A DNA stretch of 48,326 bases from an uncultured Pelagibacteraceae bacterium (GCA_902582155.1 CACHRI010000007.1:1-48326); one strand, 5' to 3'; numbered from the stretch's first letter, positions 37,717 to 46,886 are shown. Program-made: numbers and translations. Notes: a model not told the origin generated them from the sequence alone.

Positions 37717-38187
37717 GTGCAAATAAGTCCAGTTAAGATTATTTCACTGCTCTTCTTTGTTTTTTCAGGATTTTATTTATATCACGCATATCAAATTAGA
37801 GTTTTTGCCTTTGATGAAAACGCTCCTTTTAATGCAAAAACTTTTCCAATTTTATTAGGTTACGCAGGAATTTTCTTTTCAGGTCTCTATATTGCTTTAC
37901 CTGAGAAAAGACCTGCAAATGTTAATCTTTCAGTCTTAGATTATAAAAGAACAATTACACTTGTCGTTTTAATGATAATTTATGGAGTTACAATTTTAAA
38001 AGCAGGATATTTTCTTTCTACCTCTATTTTTTTGGTTCTATCTTATATAACACTTGGTGAAAAAAGATGGTTTTGGGTTTTTGCACTCTCCTTTCCTTTT
38101 GTTGCAATCTTTATGTTTCTTTTACACGGTTTATTAGACATTTACTTACGTGATCCACTTTTAAAATACCTAGGAATAATAGGATGA
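37717..38187 (+). CDS. tctB: Tripartite tricarboxylate transporter small membrane subunit
   Basis: Four-helix small membrane subunit of the importer. The 156 aa contain four hydrophobic segments and the FNAKTFPILLGYAGIFFSG motif region common in TctB. The start is GTG at 37717 with a strong AGGAGG at 37708-37713, so the GTG is well supported despite being non-ATG. It overlaps tctA by 4 bases. Confidence 0.87.
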   Translation: MQISPVKIISLLFFVFSGFYLYHAYQIRVFAFDENAPFNAKTFPILLGYAGIFFSGLYIALPEKRPANVNLSVLDYKRTITLVVLMIIYGVTILKAGYFLSTSIFLVLSYITLGEKRWFWVFALSFPFVAIFMFLLHGLLDIYLRDPLLKYLGIIG

Positions 38188-39683
38188 TTGAAGGAATTCT
38201 TATCGGTTTAACTACCGCGCTATCAATAAAAAATATCATTATGGTGATGATAGGGTGTTTTGCTGGAACTATAATTGGAATGCTTCCAGGATTGGGACCT
38301 ATGACAGCGATAGCTCTTATGATCCCAATTACTTATGGTTTTGAACCTTCAACTGGATTAATTTTGATGGCAGGAGTTTATTACGGAGCAGTATTCGGTG
38401 GTTCAACATCTTCAATACTAATTAATGCTCCTGGAATTCCTGGAACTGTAGCTACGTCTTTTGATGGTTACCCAATGGCTCAACAAGGAAAAGCTGGTAA
38501 AGCTTTAGCGATCGCAGCTTATAGTTCCTTTGCCGGAGGAACAATCGCAGCAATTTTTTTATTGTTTGCTGCACCAAGTTTATCAAAAGTAAGTTTAGCT
38601 TTTAGATCACCAGATTATTTTGGTCTGATGATTTTAGGTTTAACTGCAGTATCAGCATTTTCTGCAAAAGGACATTTTTTAAAAGCCATGATGATGGTTG
38701 TATTGGGATTGATGTTAGCCTCAGTTGGACAAGATACATTATCGGATATACCAAGATTTGTTTTTAATAATATGAATTTGGCAGATGGTATAAGCTTTGT
38801 CCTTGTTGTTATGGCTACATTTGCAATGAGTGAGGCTCTTTCAATTATTTTTAAAGGAAGCGATCCAACACAAGCTGCGAAACAAATTTCATTATCGAAA
38901 CTTGGATCAATAAGACTTGATAAAGAAGAAACAAAAAAAATGGTTACAACTATACCTCGGTCTTCAATAATTGGCTTTATAGTGGGTGTGCTACCTGGAG
39001 CAGGTTCAACTATTGCTTCTTTTTTGGCTTATGGAATGGAAAGAAATTTCGTTAAAGATGAAGAAAAACAAAAATTTGGAAAAGGAAGTGTCAACGGATT
39101 AGCAGCACCAGAAACTGCAAATAATGCTGCTTGTTCTGGTTCATTTGTTCCTTTGTTGACTCTAGGTATTCCTGGAAGCGGAACTACCGCTGTAATGTTA
39201 GGAGCCTTACTCGGTTTTGGTATTCAACCTGGACCGAGACTTTATCAAACAAATCCAGAGATTTTTTGGTCAGTAATAATGTCAATGTATATTGGGATGG
39301 TTATTTTATTAATTTTGAATTTACCTCTAATACCATACATAGCAAGAATATTAGCTGTACCTCGAGCTTTTTTAATTCCTTTAATATTATTTTTCTCGGT
39401 CACAGGAATTTATTTAATGTCTTTTAATAATTTTGATATTTATTTAATGATTGGAATAGCTGTAGTAGCAACTATTTTACGTTTATATGAGTTTCCTATG
39501 CCACCTTTAATATTAGCATTTGTACTTGGAGGACTCATGGAAGAAAATTTAAGACGATCGCTACTCATTAGTGATGGATCTTGGGCTTTTCTCTGGGATA
39601 GGCCACTAACTCTTTGTATAATGGTTACAATAGTTCTTATAGTCGTTTGGCAAATATATAATAGTTATTTCAAAAAAAGGTAA
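38184..39683 (+). CDS. tctA: Tripartite tricarboxylate transporter large membrane subunit
   Basis: Main membrane subunit of the importer. The 499 aa have about eleven hydrophobic segments. The conserved internal repeat is seen as GCFAGTIIGMLPGLGPMTAIAL and GFIVGVLPGAGSTIASFLAY, and GVYYGAVFGGSTSSILINAPG and TLGIPGSGTTAVMLGAL follow the family. The stop lies 5 bases from the convergent DoxX gene, with no terminator visible between them. Confidence 0.94.
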   Translation: MIEGILIGLTTALSIKNIIMVMIGCFAGTIIGMLPGLGPMTAIALMIPITYGFEPSTGLILMAGVYYGAVFGGSTSSILINAPGIPGTVATSFDGYPMAQQGKAGKALAIAAYSSFAGGTIAAIFLLFAAPSLSKVSLAFRSPDYFGLMILGLTAVSAFSAKGHFLKAMMMVVLGLMLASVGQDTLSDIPRFVFNNMNLADGISFVLVVMATFAMSEALSIIFKGSDPTQAAKQISLSKLGSIRLDKEETKKMVTTIPRSSIIGFIVGVLPGAGSTIASFLAYGMERNFVKDEEKQKFGKGSVNGLAAPETANNAACSGSFVPLLTLGIPGSGTTAVMLGALLGFGIQPGPRLYQTNPEIFWSVIMSMYIGMVILLILNLPLIPYIARILAVPRAFLIPLILFFSVTGIYLMSFNNFDIYLMIGIAVVATILRLYEFPMPPLILAFVLGGLMEENLRRSLLISDGSWAFLWDRPLTLCIMVTIVLIVVWQIYNSYFKKR

Positions 39684-39688
39684 ATTAC

Positions 39689-40075
39689 TTATAAACGAAC
39701 GTATTTTTTTTTCTTTTCTAAAGAGAAGTCTTTTGCGCCATTAACAACTAAAAATAACATACCGCCGGAAAGACCTACATTTTTTAAGAATGCTATGATT
39801 TGCATTTGATTAGAGAAATCAAAATGGAATATAAAAGCTGTCAGCAATGAAAATAATAATAAACCGCCAGCTGCAATTCGAGTTTGATATCCTACAATAA
39901 TCATAAGCGGAAATAGTATTTCAATTATAATTGCTGGGATTAAAAGAATTCCTGGTATACCAAAGCCTTCCATCCATCCGACAGTACCATCATAATTAAA
40001 AATTTTGTTAATTCCGCTAAATAGAAAAATAGCTGAAATCATTATTCTTCCAAGTAAGTCAAAAAAATTTGCCAT
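39689..40075 (-). CDS. DoxX-family membrane protein
   Basis: Four-helix DoxX-type protein of uncertain role (members are linked to redox or sulfur metabolism). The 128 aa show the start FFDLLGRIMISAIFLFSGINKI and the segments 'IPGILLIPAIIIEILFPLMIIVG' and AAGGLLLFSLLTAFIFHFDF, as in the family. It is 50 bases downstream of the AbrB-family gene on the same strand. Confidence 0.85.
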   Translation of the reverse strand: MANFFDLLGRIMISAIFLFSGINKIFNYDGTVGWMEGFGIPGILLIPAIIIEILFPLMIIVGYQTRIAAGGLLLFSLLTAFIFHFDFSNQMQIIAFLKNVGLSGGMLFLVVNGAKDFSLEKKKKYVRL

Positions 40076-40125
40076 TCCAAATTTAACTCTAAATTTTAAT
40101 TAATGTCAAAAACCAGTGGTTAAAA

Positions 40126-41199
40126 TTAGGTTTTTTTCTGCATTAACCGCAAGATTACTGGCACAATGAACAAGATCATTAATAATCTAATAATATGGTG
40201 AAAGGATACAAATTCAGGGTCCAGATCAAAAAAAATTGCAATTACTGCAACTTCATAAATTCCACCGGGGCAATAGGATAATAACAGAGTAAAGAAATTT
40301 TTATCTATCACTAAACTTGCTACATACGCAGCCAAAAAACCTAGAACAACTAAAAAAAAGGTAGCAACAAAACTATGTAAAGCATTTTTTCCTATTTCAC
40401 TAAAAGTTTTGTTTGCAAATCTGCAACCCACTGAGGAACCAAGTATTAATAAACAAAAATCAATTATACCAGGAGACAATTTATAACTTGCTACTTCTGT
40501 AATTTGTAAAAATCCACTGGCTACAAGTGTGCCTGCTAAAAGTGCTGCAGGTACTTTAATTTTATCAAAAATAAAAATAATTAATAAAGATGAAATTATT
40601 AAAATTAGCAAGTCATAAATATTTTGTTCAAAGATCACATCTATCTTTTCAATTTTATTTTGGTCGTAGAAATTATCTACGATAAATGGGAATACAGTTA
40701 TTATAATAATTAGCCTTATTAAATGTGAAGTTGCAACTTGACTTAAGTCAGATTTTTCATCCTCAGCTAAAATAAGTAGTGGACCCAAAGCTCCTGGAGC
40801 GGCAGAGAAAATTGATGTTTTTTTTCCATATCCTGAAAATTTTTCTAGATACTTTGAAACTAATAAGACACTTAAAATTATATATCCTAACATAATTAAT
40901 GATGTCCAAATCCATTGATGCATTTGAGAAAATAAATTTTTATCAATGTAATTACCTATATAAAGACCAAGTAATACTAAAATTATACTTAATACCAATC
41001 TGGGCATTACTAATTTTAGACCTAATAAAGATAATAAAGATGTTACAATCATTGGACCTAAAAACCATGCTAGGGGAATATTAAAATATTCAGCTATTAT
41101 TGCTGCAGGAGAAGAAAATATTATTACCAAAATAAATTCTTTAGAAAAAATCAGTTTAAAATTTTCTTTATTAATTGGTATAGACTGGTTATTCTGCAT
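40126..41199 (-). CDS. AbrB-family (PF05145) membrane protein
   Basis: Integral membrane protein of the 'AbrB / ammonia monooxygenase-like' family; the name is historical and no enzyme activity or DNA binding is implied. The 357 aa form about ten hydrophobic segments, with the internally repeated module seen in the family: PLAWFLGPMIVTSLLSLLG in the first half and KVPAALLAGTLVASGFLQI in the second, and the signature SAAPGALGPLLILAED and SYCPGGIYEVAVIA. Possible role in transport. Its ATG is 5 bases from the divergent proC start. Confidence 0.83.
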   Translation of the reverse strand: MQNNQSIPINKENFKLIFSKEFILVIIFSSPAAIIAEYFNIPLAWFLGPMIVTSLLSLLGLKLVMPRLVLSIILVLLGLYIGNYIDKNLFSQMHQWIWTSLIMLGYIILSVLLVSKYLEKFSGYGKKTSIFSAAPGALGPLLILAEDEKSDLSQVATSHLIRLIIIITVFPFIVDNFYDQNKIEKIDVIFEQNIYDLLILIISSLLIIFIFDKIKVPAALLAGTLVASGFLQITEVASYKLSPGIIDFCLLILGSSVGCRFANKTFSEIGKNALHSFVATFFLVVLGFLAAYVASLVIDKNFFTLLLSYCPGGIYEVAVIAIFFDLDPEFVSFHHIIRLLMILFIVPVILRLMQKKT

Positions 41200-41204
41200 T
41201 TATT

Positions 41205-41963
41205 ATGAATATTGGTTTTTTAGGCTCAGGACATATTACATCTTCTATGATTGAAGGTATTTTTAAATCCAAGCTTAAAATCAAAAAAATTTATATCTCC
41301 CCTCGAAATAAATTAATATCAAAAAAAATAAGCAAAAGATTTAAAAAAGTGACTATTGCAATTAACAATCAACAGGTAATTGATAGATCCAATTGGGTTT
41401 TTTTAGCAGTAACACCTCAAGTAGGAAACAAGATTTTAAATAAACTAAAATTTAGTAAAAATAAAAAAATAATTAGTCTTATATCAACAATAAATTTAGA
41501 AAAATTAAAAAAATATACAAAAAATAAAAACATATGTAGAGTTATTCCTTTACCATTTATAGGTATGTGTAAAGGGCCTATAATAATTTGTCCTAAGAAT
41601 AATCAATTAAAAAATTTTTTTAAACACCTCGGTAAAGTAATAGAATTGAATAATGAAAAAACTTCAAAAGCTTTTTGGTCAACCTCTTCGTTCATGGCTT
41701 CCTTTTACTTTTTGTTAAATCAAACTAGTAGTTGGTTAACCTCTAAAGGTATAAAGAGAAAAGATGCGGACGATTATACTAGAGAACTTTTTTTGGCATT
41801 GTCTGAGGACGCAATGAATAAAAACAAAATTTCATTAAATCAACTGGTGCTAGAATCACAAACACCTGGCGGAACCAATGCTTACGTGCTTAAACAGCTT
41901 AAAAAAAAGAAATTTTACAAAGTCCAACAAAAAGTTTTAAATAGCATCTTTAAAAAATTTTAA
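41205..41963 (+). CDS. Divergent pyrroline-5-carboxylate reductase homologue
   Basis: NAD(P)-dependent reductase related to ProC, which makes proline from pyrroline-5-carboxylate. The 252 aa (usual about 265-275) have the Rossmann motif NIGFLGSGHITSSMIEGI at the start and the ProC-like C-terminal QTPGGTNAYVL (usual TSPGGTT) with dimerisation helices. The protein is unusually rich in Lys and Ile/Asn. The divergence suggests a paralogue or a different imine substrate. It is 10 bases before the second livH-like gene, so it may be cotranscribed with that importer. Confidence 0.72.
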   Translation: MNIGFLGSGHITSSMIEGIFKSKLKIKKIYISPRNKLISKKISKRFKKVTIAINNQQVIDRSNWVFLAVTPQVGNKILNKLKFSKNKKIISLISTINLEKLKKYTKNKNICRVIPLPFIGMCKGPIIICPKNNQLKNFFKHLGKVIELNNEKTSKAFWSTSSFMASFYFLLNQTSSWLTSKGIKRKDADDYTRELFLALSEDAMNKNKISLNQLVLESQTPGGTNAYVLKQLKKKKFYKVQQKVLNSIFKKF

Positions 41964-41973
41964 AACTTAAACT

Positions 41974-42891
41974 ATGGATACTGCATATTTCTTACAACAA
42001 CTAATCAACGGCGTAACTCTAGGTTCAGTTTATGGATTGATAGCCATTGGTTACACTATGGTTTACGGAATTATAGGAATGATAAATTTCGCTCACGGTG
42101 ATATTTTTATGGTGGGTGCTTTTATTGCTTTAATATCTTTTATACTATTTGCTTTAACAAGTATCGCTCTTCCAATTGTATTATTGCTTACACTTTTAAT
42201 AGCAATGGTATTTACAGCTTGTTACGGGTGGACAGTTGAAAAACTGGCTTATAAACCTTTAAGAAAATCTTTTAGGTTAGCTCCTCTTATTTCAGCTTTA
42301 GGAATGTCTATAGTTTTACAAAATTATGTTCAAGCAGCTCAAGGAGCAAGAATAAAAACATTACAGCCAGTAATTCAAGGTGGTTTTACTTTCATGGAAG
42401 ATACAGGTTTCACAGTATCGTTAAGCTACTTACAAATTTTTATAATTTTAGTAACAATTGTTTTAATGGCAGTTTTTACTTTACTTATTACCAGAACAGC
42501 TCTTGGCCGTGCTCAGAGAGCATGCGAGCAAGATAGAACAATGACTGCATTAATGGGAATTAATGTAGACAGAACTATATCAATAACTTTTATAATTGGT
42601 TCATCACTCGCCTCAGTCGCTGGAATGATGTTTGTAATGTATTATGGTGTCATAGATTTTTATATAGGTTTTCTTGCAGGGATCAAAGCATTTACCGCTG
42701 CTGTGCTCGGAGGAATAGGTTCTATACCTGGAGCAATGCTTGGGGGATTGTTAATAGGTTTAATAGAAGTTTTTTGGTCAGGATATATTTCAATAGAATA
42801 TAAAGATATAGCTGCATTTACGGTTTTAGTAGTTGTTTTAATATTTTATCCAACCGGATTTCTAGGCAAGCCTGATATTGAAAAAGTTTAA
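41974..42891 (+). CDS. livH: Branched-chain amino-acid ABC transporter permease
   Basis: LivH-type permease of the second importer. The 305 aa carry the family start LINGVTLGSVYGLIAIGYTMVYGIIGMINFAHGDI and the coupling loop LGRAQRACEQDRTMTALMGINV. This sequence is closer to classical LivH than the one at 31262, so true branched-chain or related amino acids are more likely ligands. It abuts livM with no gap. Confidence 0.95.
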   Translation: MDTAYFLQQLINGVTLGSVYGLIAIGYTMVYGIIGMINFAHGDIFMVGAFIALISFILFALTSIALPIVLLLTLLIAMVFTACYGWTVEKLAYKPLRKSFRLAPLISALGMSIVLQNYVQAAQGARIKTLQPVIQGGFTFMEDTGFTVSLSYLQIFIILVTIVLMAVFTLLITRTALGRAQRACEQDRTMTALMGINVDRTISITFIIGSSLASVAGMMFVMYYGVIDFYIGFLAGIKAFTAAVLGGIGSIPGAMLGGLLIGLIEVFWSGYISIEYKDIAAFTVLVVVLIFYPTGFLGKPDIEKV

Positions 42892-44169
42892 ATGAAAAAA
42901 AATTTTCTATATTCATCTATTAAAGATAGTCTTTTTACAGGATTAATTGCTCTAGCTTTATTCGGTCCAATAGTAGGTTTAAGAACAGTTGCTAAAAATG
43001 AGGTTCTAGTTGTAAGCCCTAAATGGTTTATCGTGTTAGTTATTGTTATAGTTTGTGCTTTAGGAAGATTTCTTACTAACTTGTATATTTATAATAGAGA
43101 TCAAAAATATGGAATACAATCAACTATTGGCAAATCAATTACGAATTTTTTAGACACAAAAGGAACTCAAATTGCTTTAAGTGCAATTATTTTCTCAGTT
43201 ATTTTTCCTTTCCTTCCTTTTACTGATCGATATCTGATGGATATAGCCATTATGATGTTGACTTATATTATGTTGGGATGGGGTTTAAATATTGTAATAG
43301 GATTAGCTGGGTTACTTGATTTAGGTTATGTTGCCTTTTATGCGGTAGGCGCTTATTCCTACGCGTTGTTTGCAATACATTTTGGATGGTCTTTTTGGAT
43401 ATGTTTACCAATTGCAGGAATTTTTGCTGCGATGTTTGGAGTTTTGTTAGGTTTTCCAGTTTTAAGACTAAGGGGTGACTATCTCGCAATTGTAACATTG
43501 GCATTTGGTGAAATGATAAGAATCCTTTTATTAAACTGGTATCAGCTTACAAAAGGCCCAGACGGCTTAACGGGCATACCCAGACCATCTTTTTTTGGCT
43601 TGCCGTTTAAAAGTTTTCCAGAGGAAGGGGAGCAAACATTTCATACATTCTTTGGTTTAGAATATAGTCCTATGCAAAGAATAATATTTTTATATTATTT
43701 AATATTAGTCTTAGCTTTAATTACAAATCTTTTTACGATTAAAATAAGGAAATTGCCTATAGGTAGGGCCTGGGAGGCTTTAAGAGAAGATGAAATAGCA
43801 TGCAAGTCATTAGGTGTTAACCCAAGAAATACAAAACTTACAGCGTTTGCCATTGGTGCAATGTTCGGAGGTTTTGCAGGTTCTTTTTTTGCAACTAGAC
43901 AAGCTTTTATAAGCCCAGAAAGTTTTACTTTTATTGAGTCAGCGATAATAGTTGCAATTGTGGTGCTTGGAGGCATGGGTTCACAAACAGGTGTAGTTTT
44001 AGCGACTGTCTTTTTAATTGGGTTAATTGAAGTTTTTAGAGATTTTGAGTCTTACAGAATGATAGCCTTTGGCGGAGCAATGGTTCTTATAATGATTTTT
44101 AGACCTAGAGGAATTTTAGCAACAAGAAAACCAACAATAATTCTTCACAAAAAAGAGGTTACTAAATGA
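42892..44169 (+). CDS. livM: Branched-chain amino-acid ABC transporter permease, LivM
   Basis: Second permease of the second importer. The 425 aa include an N-terminal extension of about 100 residues with two or three extra hydrophobic segments, as in the longer LivM form. Core motifs are LNIVIGLAGLLDLGYVAFYAVGAYSYA, LRGDYLAIVTLAFGE and the coupling loop WEALREDEIACKSLGVNPRNTK. It overlaps livG by 4 bases. Confidence 0.95.
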   Translation: MKKNFLYSSIKDSLFTGLIALALFGPIVGLRTVAKNEVLVVSPKWFIVLVIVIVCALGRFLTNLYIYNRDQKYGIQSTIGKSITNFLDTKGTQIALSAIIFSVIFPFLPFTDRYLMDIAIMMLTYIMLGWGLNIVIGLAGLLDLGYVAFYAVGAYSYALFAIHFGWSFWICLPIAGIFAAMFGVLLGFPVLRLRGDYLAIVTLAFGEMIRILLLNWYQLTKGPDGLTGIPRPSFFGLPFKSFPEEGEQTFHTFFGLEYSPMQRIIFLYYLILVLALITNLFTIKIRKLPIGRAWEALREDEIACKSLGVNPRNTKLTAFAIGAMFGGFAGSFFATRQAFISPESFTFIESAIIVAIVVLGGMGSQTGVVLATVFLIGLIEVFRDFESYRMIAFGGAMVLIMIFRPRGILATRKPTIILHKKEVTK

Positions 44170-44960
44170 CACAAAAATTATTAGATGTTGAAAATTTGAC
44201 TATGAGATTTGGAGGATTATTAGCGATAGACGACCTATCTTTCTCAGCATCCAAAGATCAGATTACCTCAATCATCGGACCTAATGGCGCTGGAAAAACA
44301 ACTGTATTTAATTGTTTAACGGGCTTTTATAAAGCTACTGCAGGCTCAATGTTTCTTAATAAAGAAAATGAGAGGTTGAATTTAAAAAAATTTTCGGATT
44401 TTAAAGTTGCTCAGAAAGCAGGTGTAGCTAGAACTTTTCAAAATATTAGGCTTTTTCCACAAATGTCCGTATTAGAAAATTTAATGGTTGCTCAACATAA
44501 TAAACTAATGGACGCATCAGGATTTACAATTTTTGGATTATTTAATGCACCCTCTTTTGTAAAAAAAGAAAAGGAAGCAATAGAAATTTCAAAATACTGG
44601 CTAGACATAATAGGTCTTACCCATAGAGCTGACGATGATGCAGGTGATTTACCTTATGGGGATCAAAGAAAACTAGAAATAGTAAGAGCAATGTGTATTA
44701 ACCCTTATTTACTATGTTTAGATGAACCGGCGGCTGGATTAAATGCAAAAGAATCTGCTGAATTAAATAAGTTACTTCTATTTATAAAAAAAGAAAAAAA
44801 AACTGGTATTTTGTTAATTGAACATGACATGAGCGTCGTAATGGAGATTTCTGATCATGTAGTTGTTTTAAATTACGGAAAGAAAATATTTCAAGGATCT
44901 GCAAAAGAAACGAAAAATAGCCCAGCAGTTATTGAGGCATATTTAGGAACAGAGGAATAA
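44166..44960 (+). CDS. livG: Branched-chain amino-acid ABC transporter ATPase, LivG
   Basis: Nucleotide-binding subunit. The 264 aa contain Walker A GPNGAGKT at residues 38-45, signature LPYGDQRKLEIVRAM (the LivG variant of LSGGQ), Walker B LLCLDEPAAGL and LIEHDMSVVM. The insert typical of LivG, with MSVLENLMVAQHNKL, is present. One base separates its stop from livF. Confidence 0.95.
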   Translation: MTQKLLDVENLTMRFGGLLAIDDLSFSASKDQITSIIGPNGAGKTTVFNCLTGFYKATAGSMFLNKENERLNLKKFSDFKVAQKAGVARTFQNIRLFPQMSVLENLMVAQHNKLMDASGFTIFGLFNAPSFVKKEKEAIEISKYWLDIIGLTHRADDDAGDLPYGDQRKLEIVRAMCINPYLLCLDEPAAGLNAKESAELNKLLLFIKKEKKTGILLIEHDMSVVMEISDHVVVLNYGKKIFQGSAKETKNSPAVIEAYLGTEE

Positions 44961-44961
44961 A

Positions 44962-45681
44962 ATGTTATTAATATCAAAAGTTGAAACCTTTTATGGAAAT
45001 ATTCAGGCTTTAAGAGGAGTAGATGTAAAAGTAAATAGCGGAGAAATTGTTACTTTGATTGGTTCTAATGGAGCAGGTAAATCAACTTTATTAATGACAA
45101 TAAGTGGTGTTAATAAAGCTTCAACCGGTGAAATTTTATTTGATGATCAACACATAGAAAATTTACCTCCACACGAAATAGTAAATCTTGGAATTTCACA
45201 AGTTCCAGAAGGAAGAAGAATTTTTTCAAGGCTTTCTGTAGAAGATAACTTGAGGCTAGGAGCTTCAGCTTATGAAAAAGGAAAGAATTTTGATACCGAT
45301 GTAAAAGATGTTTATGATCTTTTTCCGGTTCTTAAAGATAGATTAAATCAAAGAGGAGGAACTCTCTCTGGGGGAGAACAACAAATGTTAGCTATTGGCA
45401 GAGCAATGATGGCTAGACCAAAAATGCTTTTGTTAGATGAGCCATCTCTTGGTATAGCTCCGAAACTTGTAAATCAAATTTTTATTGCTATTAAAAATAT
45501 TAATAAACAAAAAAAAGTGACAATTTTCTTAGTTGAGCAAAATGCTAAAAAAGCTTTAGAACTTGCAGATCGAGGATACGTTTTAGTTAATGGAAATGTT
45601 ACTTTAGAAGGAACTGGTCAAGACCTATTGAAAAACAAGGATATTCAAGCCGCTTATTTAGAGGGTGGTGGAAAAAAATAA
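44962..45681 (+). CDS. livF: Branched-chain amino-acid ABC transporter ATPase, LivF
   Basis: Second nucleotide-binding subunit. The 239 aa contain Walker A GSNGAGKS at residues 34-41 (Ser replacing the usual Pro), the LivF hallmark VPEGRRIFSRLSVEDNLRLG, signature LSGGEQQMLAIGRAMM and Walker B LLLDEPSLG. It is separated from the binding-protein gene by 83 bases that hold a promoter and the TTAA-repeat element. Confidence 0.95.
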   Translation: MLLISKVETFYGNIQALRGVDVKVNSGEIVTLIGSNGAGKSTLLMTISGVNKASTGEILFDDQHIENLPPHEIVNLGISQVPEGRRIFSRLSVEDNLRLGASAYEKGKNFDTDVKDVYDLFPVLKDRLNQRGGTLSGGEQQMLAIGRAMMARPKMLLLDEPSLGIAPKLVNQIFIAIKNINKQKKVTIFLVEQNAKKALELADRGYVLVNGNVTLEGTGQDLLKNKDIQAAYLEGGGKK

Positions 45682-45693
45682 CATTTTTCCATA

Positions 45694-45722
45694 TTTACAA
45701 AAAAGCTTAGGTAGTGTTCAAT
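45694..45722 (+). promoter_or_regulatory. Promoter of the second Liv binding-protein gene
   Basis: TTTACA (45694-45699), 17 bases and TTCAAT (45717-45722) give five and four consensus matches. The start would fall near 45729, at the edge of the TTAA repeat. It would give the binding-protein gene extra transcription over the permease and ATPase genes. Confidence 0.48.
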
Positions 45723-45729
45723 AATCAAT

Positions 45730-45747
45730 ATTAATTAATTAATTAAC
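45730..45747 (+). repeat. TTAA-repeat leader element, copy 2
   Basis: ATTAATTAATTAATTAAC, identical over 18 bases to 29921-29938 and in the same place: just after the predicted -10 and before the ribosome site (AGAGGA) of a Liv binding-protein gene. Confidence 0.85.
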
Positions 45748-45764
45748 AACAAAAAGAGGAACAT

Positions 45765-46868
45765 ATGTTTAAGATTATGAAAAATATTCTTTCAATAATT
45801 GCTTCAATCTTTTTATTAGGATCAATAACTGCAAAAGCTGACGTTGTAGTAGCTTCTGCTGGACCAATGAGTGGTCAATACGCATCTTTCGGTGCTCAGT
45901 TAAAAGCTGGTGCTGAAATGTGGTTAAAAGATACTAATGCAAAAGGTGGTATTTTGGGAGAAAAAGTTAAACTAGTAATAGGTGATGATGCTTGTGATCC
46001 AAAACAAGCTGTAGCAGTTGCAAATAAATTTGCAGGTCAAGGAGTAACTTATGTTGCAGGACACTTCTGTTCAGGATCTTCAATACCAGCTTCTAAAGTT
46101 TACACTGAAGAAGGTATTATCCAAGTATCTCCAGCATCAACTAATCCAGCGTTCACAGACAAAGGTGGACCGAATGTATTTAGAGTTTGCGGTAGAGATG
46201 ACCAGCAAGGTGAAGTTGCTGGCGCATTCTTAGCAAAAGAATACAGTGGAAAAAAAGTTGCAATTATTCATGATAAAACTGCTTATGGAAAAGGTTTAGC
46301 AGATGCCACAAAGAAAAACATGAATAAAGGTGGATTAAAAGAAACTATGTACGAAGCATTTACAGCAGGTGAAAAAGATTACTCTGCTTTAGTTTCTAAA
46401 CTAAAATCAAACGGTATCGACGCTGTTTATCTTGGAGGTTACCATACTGAAGGTGGTCTAATCGTAAGACAAATGAGAGATCAAGGTATGAAAACTAAAT
46501 TGATTAGTGGAGATGCACTAGTAACTGCAGAGTATTGGCAAATTACTGGTGATGCTGGTGAAGGTACTTTAATGACTTTCAGTCCAGACCCAAGAAATAA
46601 TCCAGAAGCTGCACCATTAGTAAAAAAATTTAAAGCTGCTGGAATTGAGCCAGAAGGTTATGTGCTTTACTCATATGCTGCGTTACAAGTATTTGAACAA
46701 GCTGCAACTCAAGCTGGATCTCTTGACAGAAAAAAAGTTCTTAAAGCAATGAAAAAAGGAAAATTTAATACAGTGCTTGGAACTTTAAGCTTCGATAAAA
46801 AAGGTGACGTAAGTTTACCAGGTTACGTTTTTTATGAGTGGAGCAAAGGTAATTATAAACAATTATAA
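45765..46868 (+). CDS. livJ: Branched-chain amino-acid binding protein
   Basis: Periplasmic receptor of the second importer. The 367 aa have a signal peptide cleaved near ITAKADV (about residue 25), then VASAGPMSGQYASFG and the LivJ/LivK-like INAKGG-equivalent TNAKGGILGEKVKLV and YVAGHFCSGSSIPASKVY, where a Cys pair (DDACDP and HFCSG) matches the disulfide of LivJ. The ATG at 45765 has AGAGGA in front; an ATG at 45777 is the alternative. It is the last gene of the group and has its own predicted promoter and a strong terminator. Confidence 0.95.
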   Translation: MFKIMKNILSIIASIFLLGSITAKADVVVASAGPMSGQYASFGAQLKAGAEMWLKDTNAKGGILGEKVKLVIGDDACDPKQAVAVANKFAGQGVTYVAGHFCSGSSIPASKVYTEEGIIQVSPASTNPAFTDKGGPNVFRVCGRDDQQGEVAGAFLAKEYSGKKVAIIHDKTAYGKGLADATKKNMNKGGLKETMYEAFTAGEKDYSALVSKLKSNGIDAVYLGGYHTEGGLIVRQMRDQGMKTKLISGDALVTAEYWQITGDAGEGTLMTFSPDPRNNPEAAPLVKKFKAAGIEPEGYVLYSYAALQVFEQAATQAGSLDRKKVLKAMKKGKFNTVLGTLSFDKKGDVSLPGYVFYEWSKGNYKQL

Positions 46869-46886
46869 TTATTTAACTTAAAATTT

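Noticed and set aside
39131-39427. 98-codon plus-strand frame inside tctA
   Set aside because: Out of frame with a well-supported tctA; composition (Phe, Asn, Ser, Trp) looks like a frame shadow.
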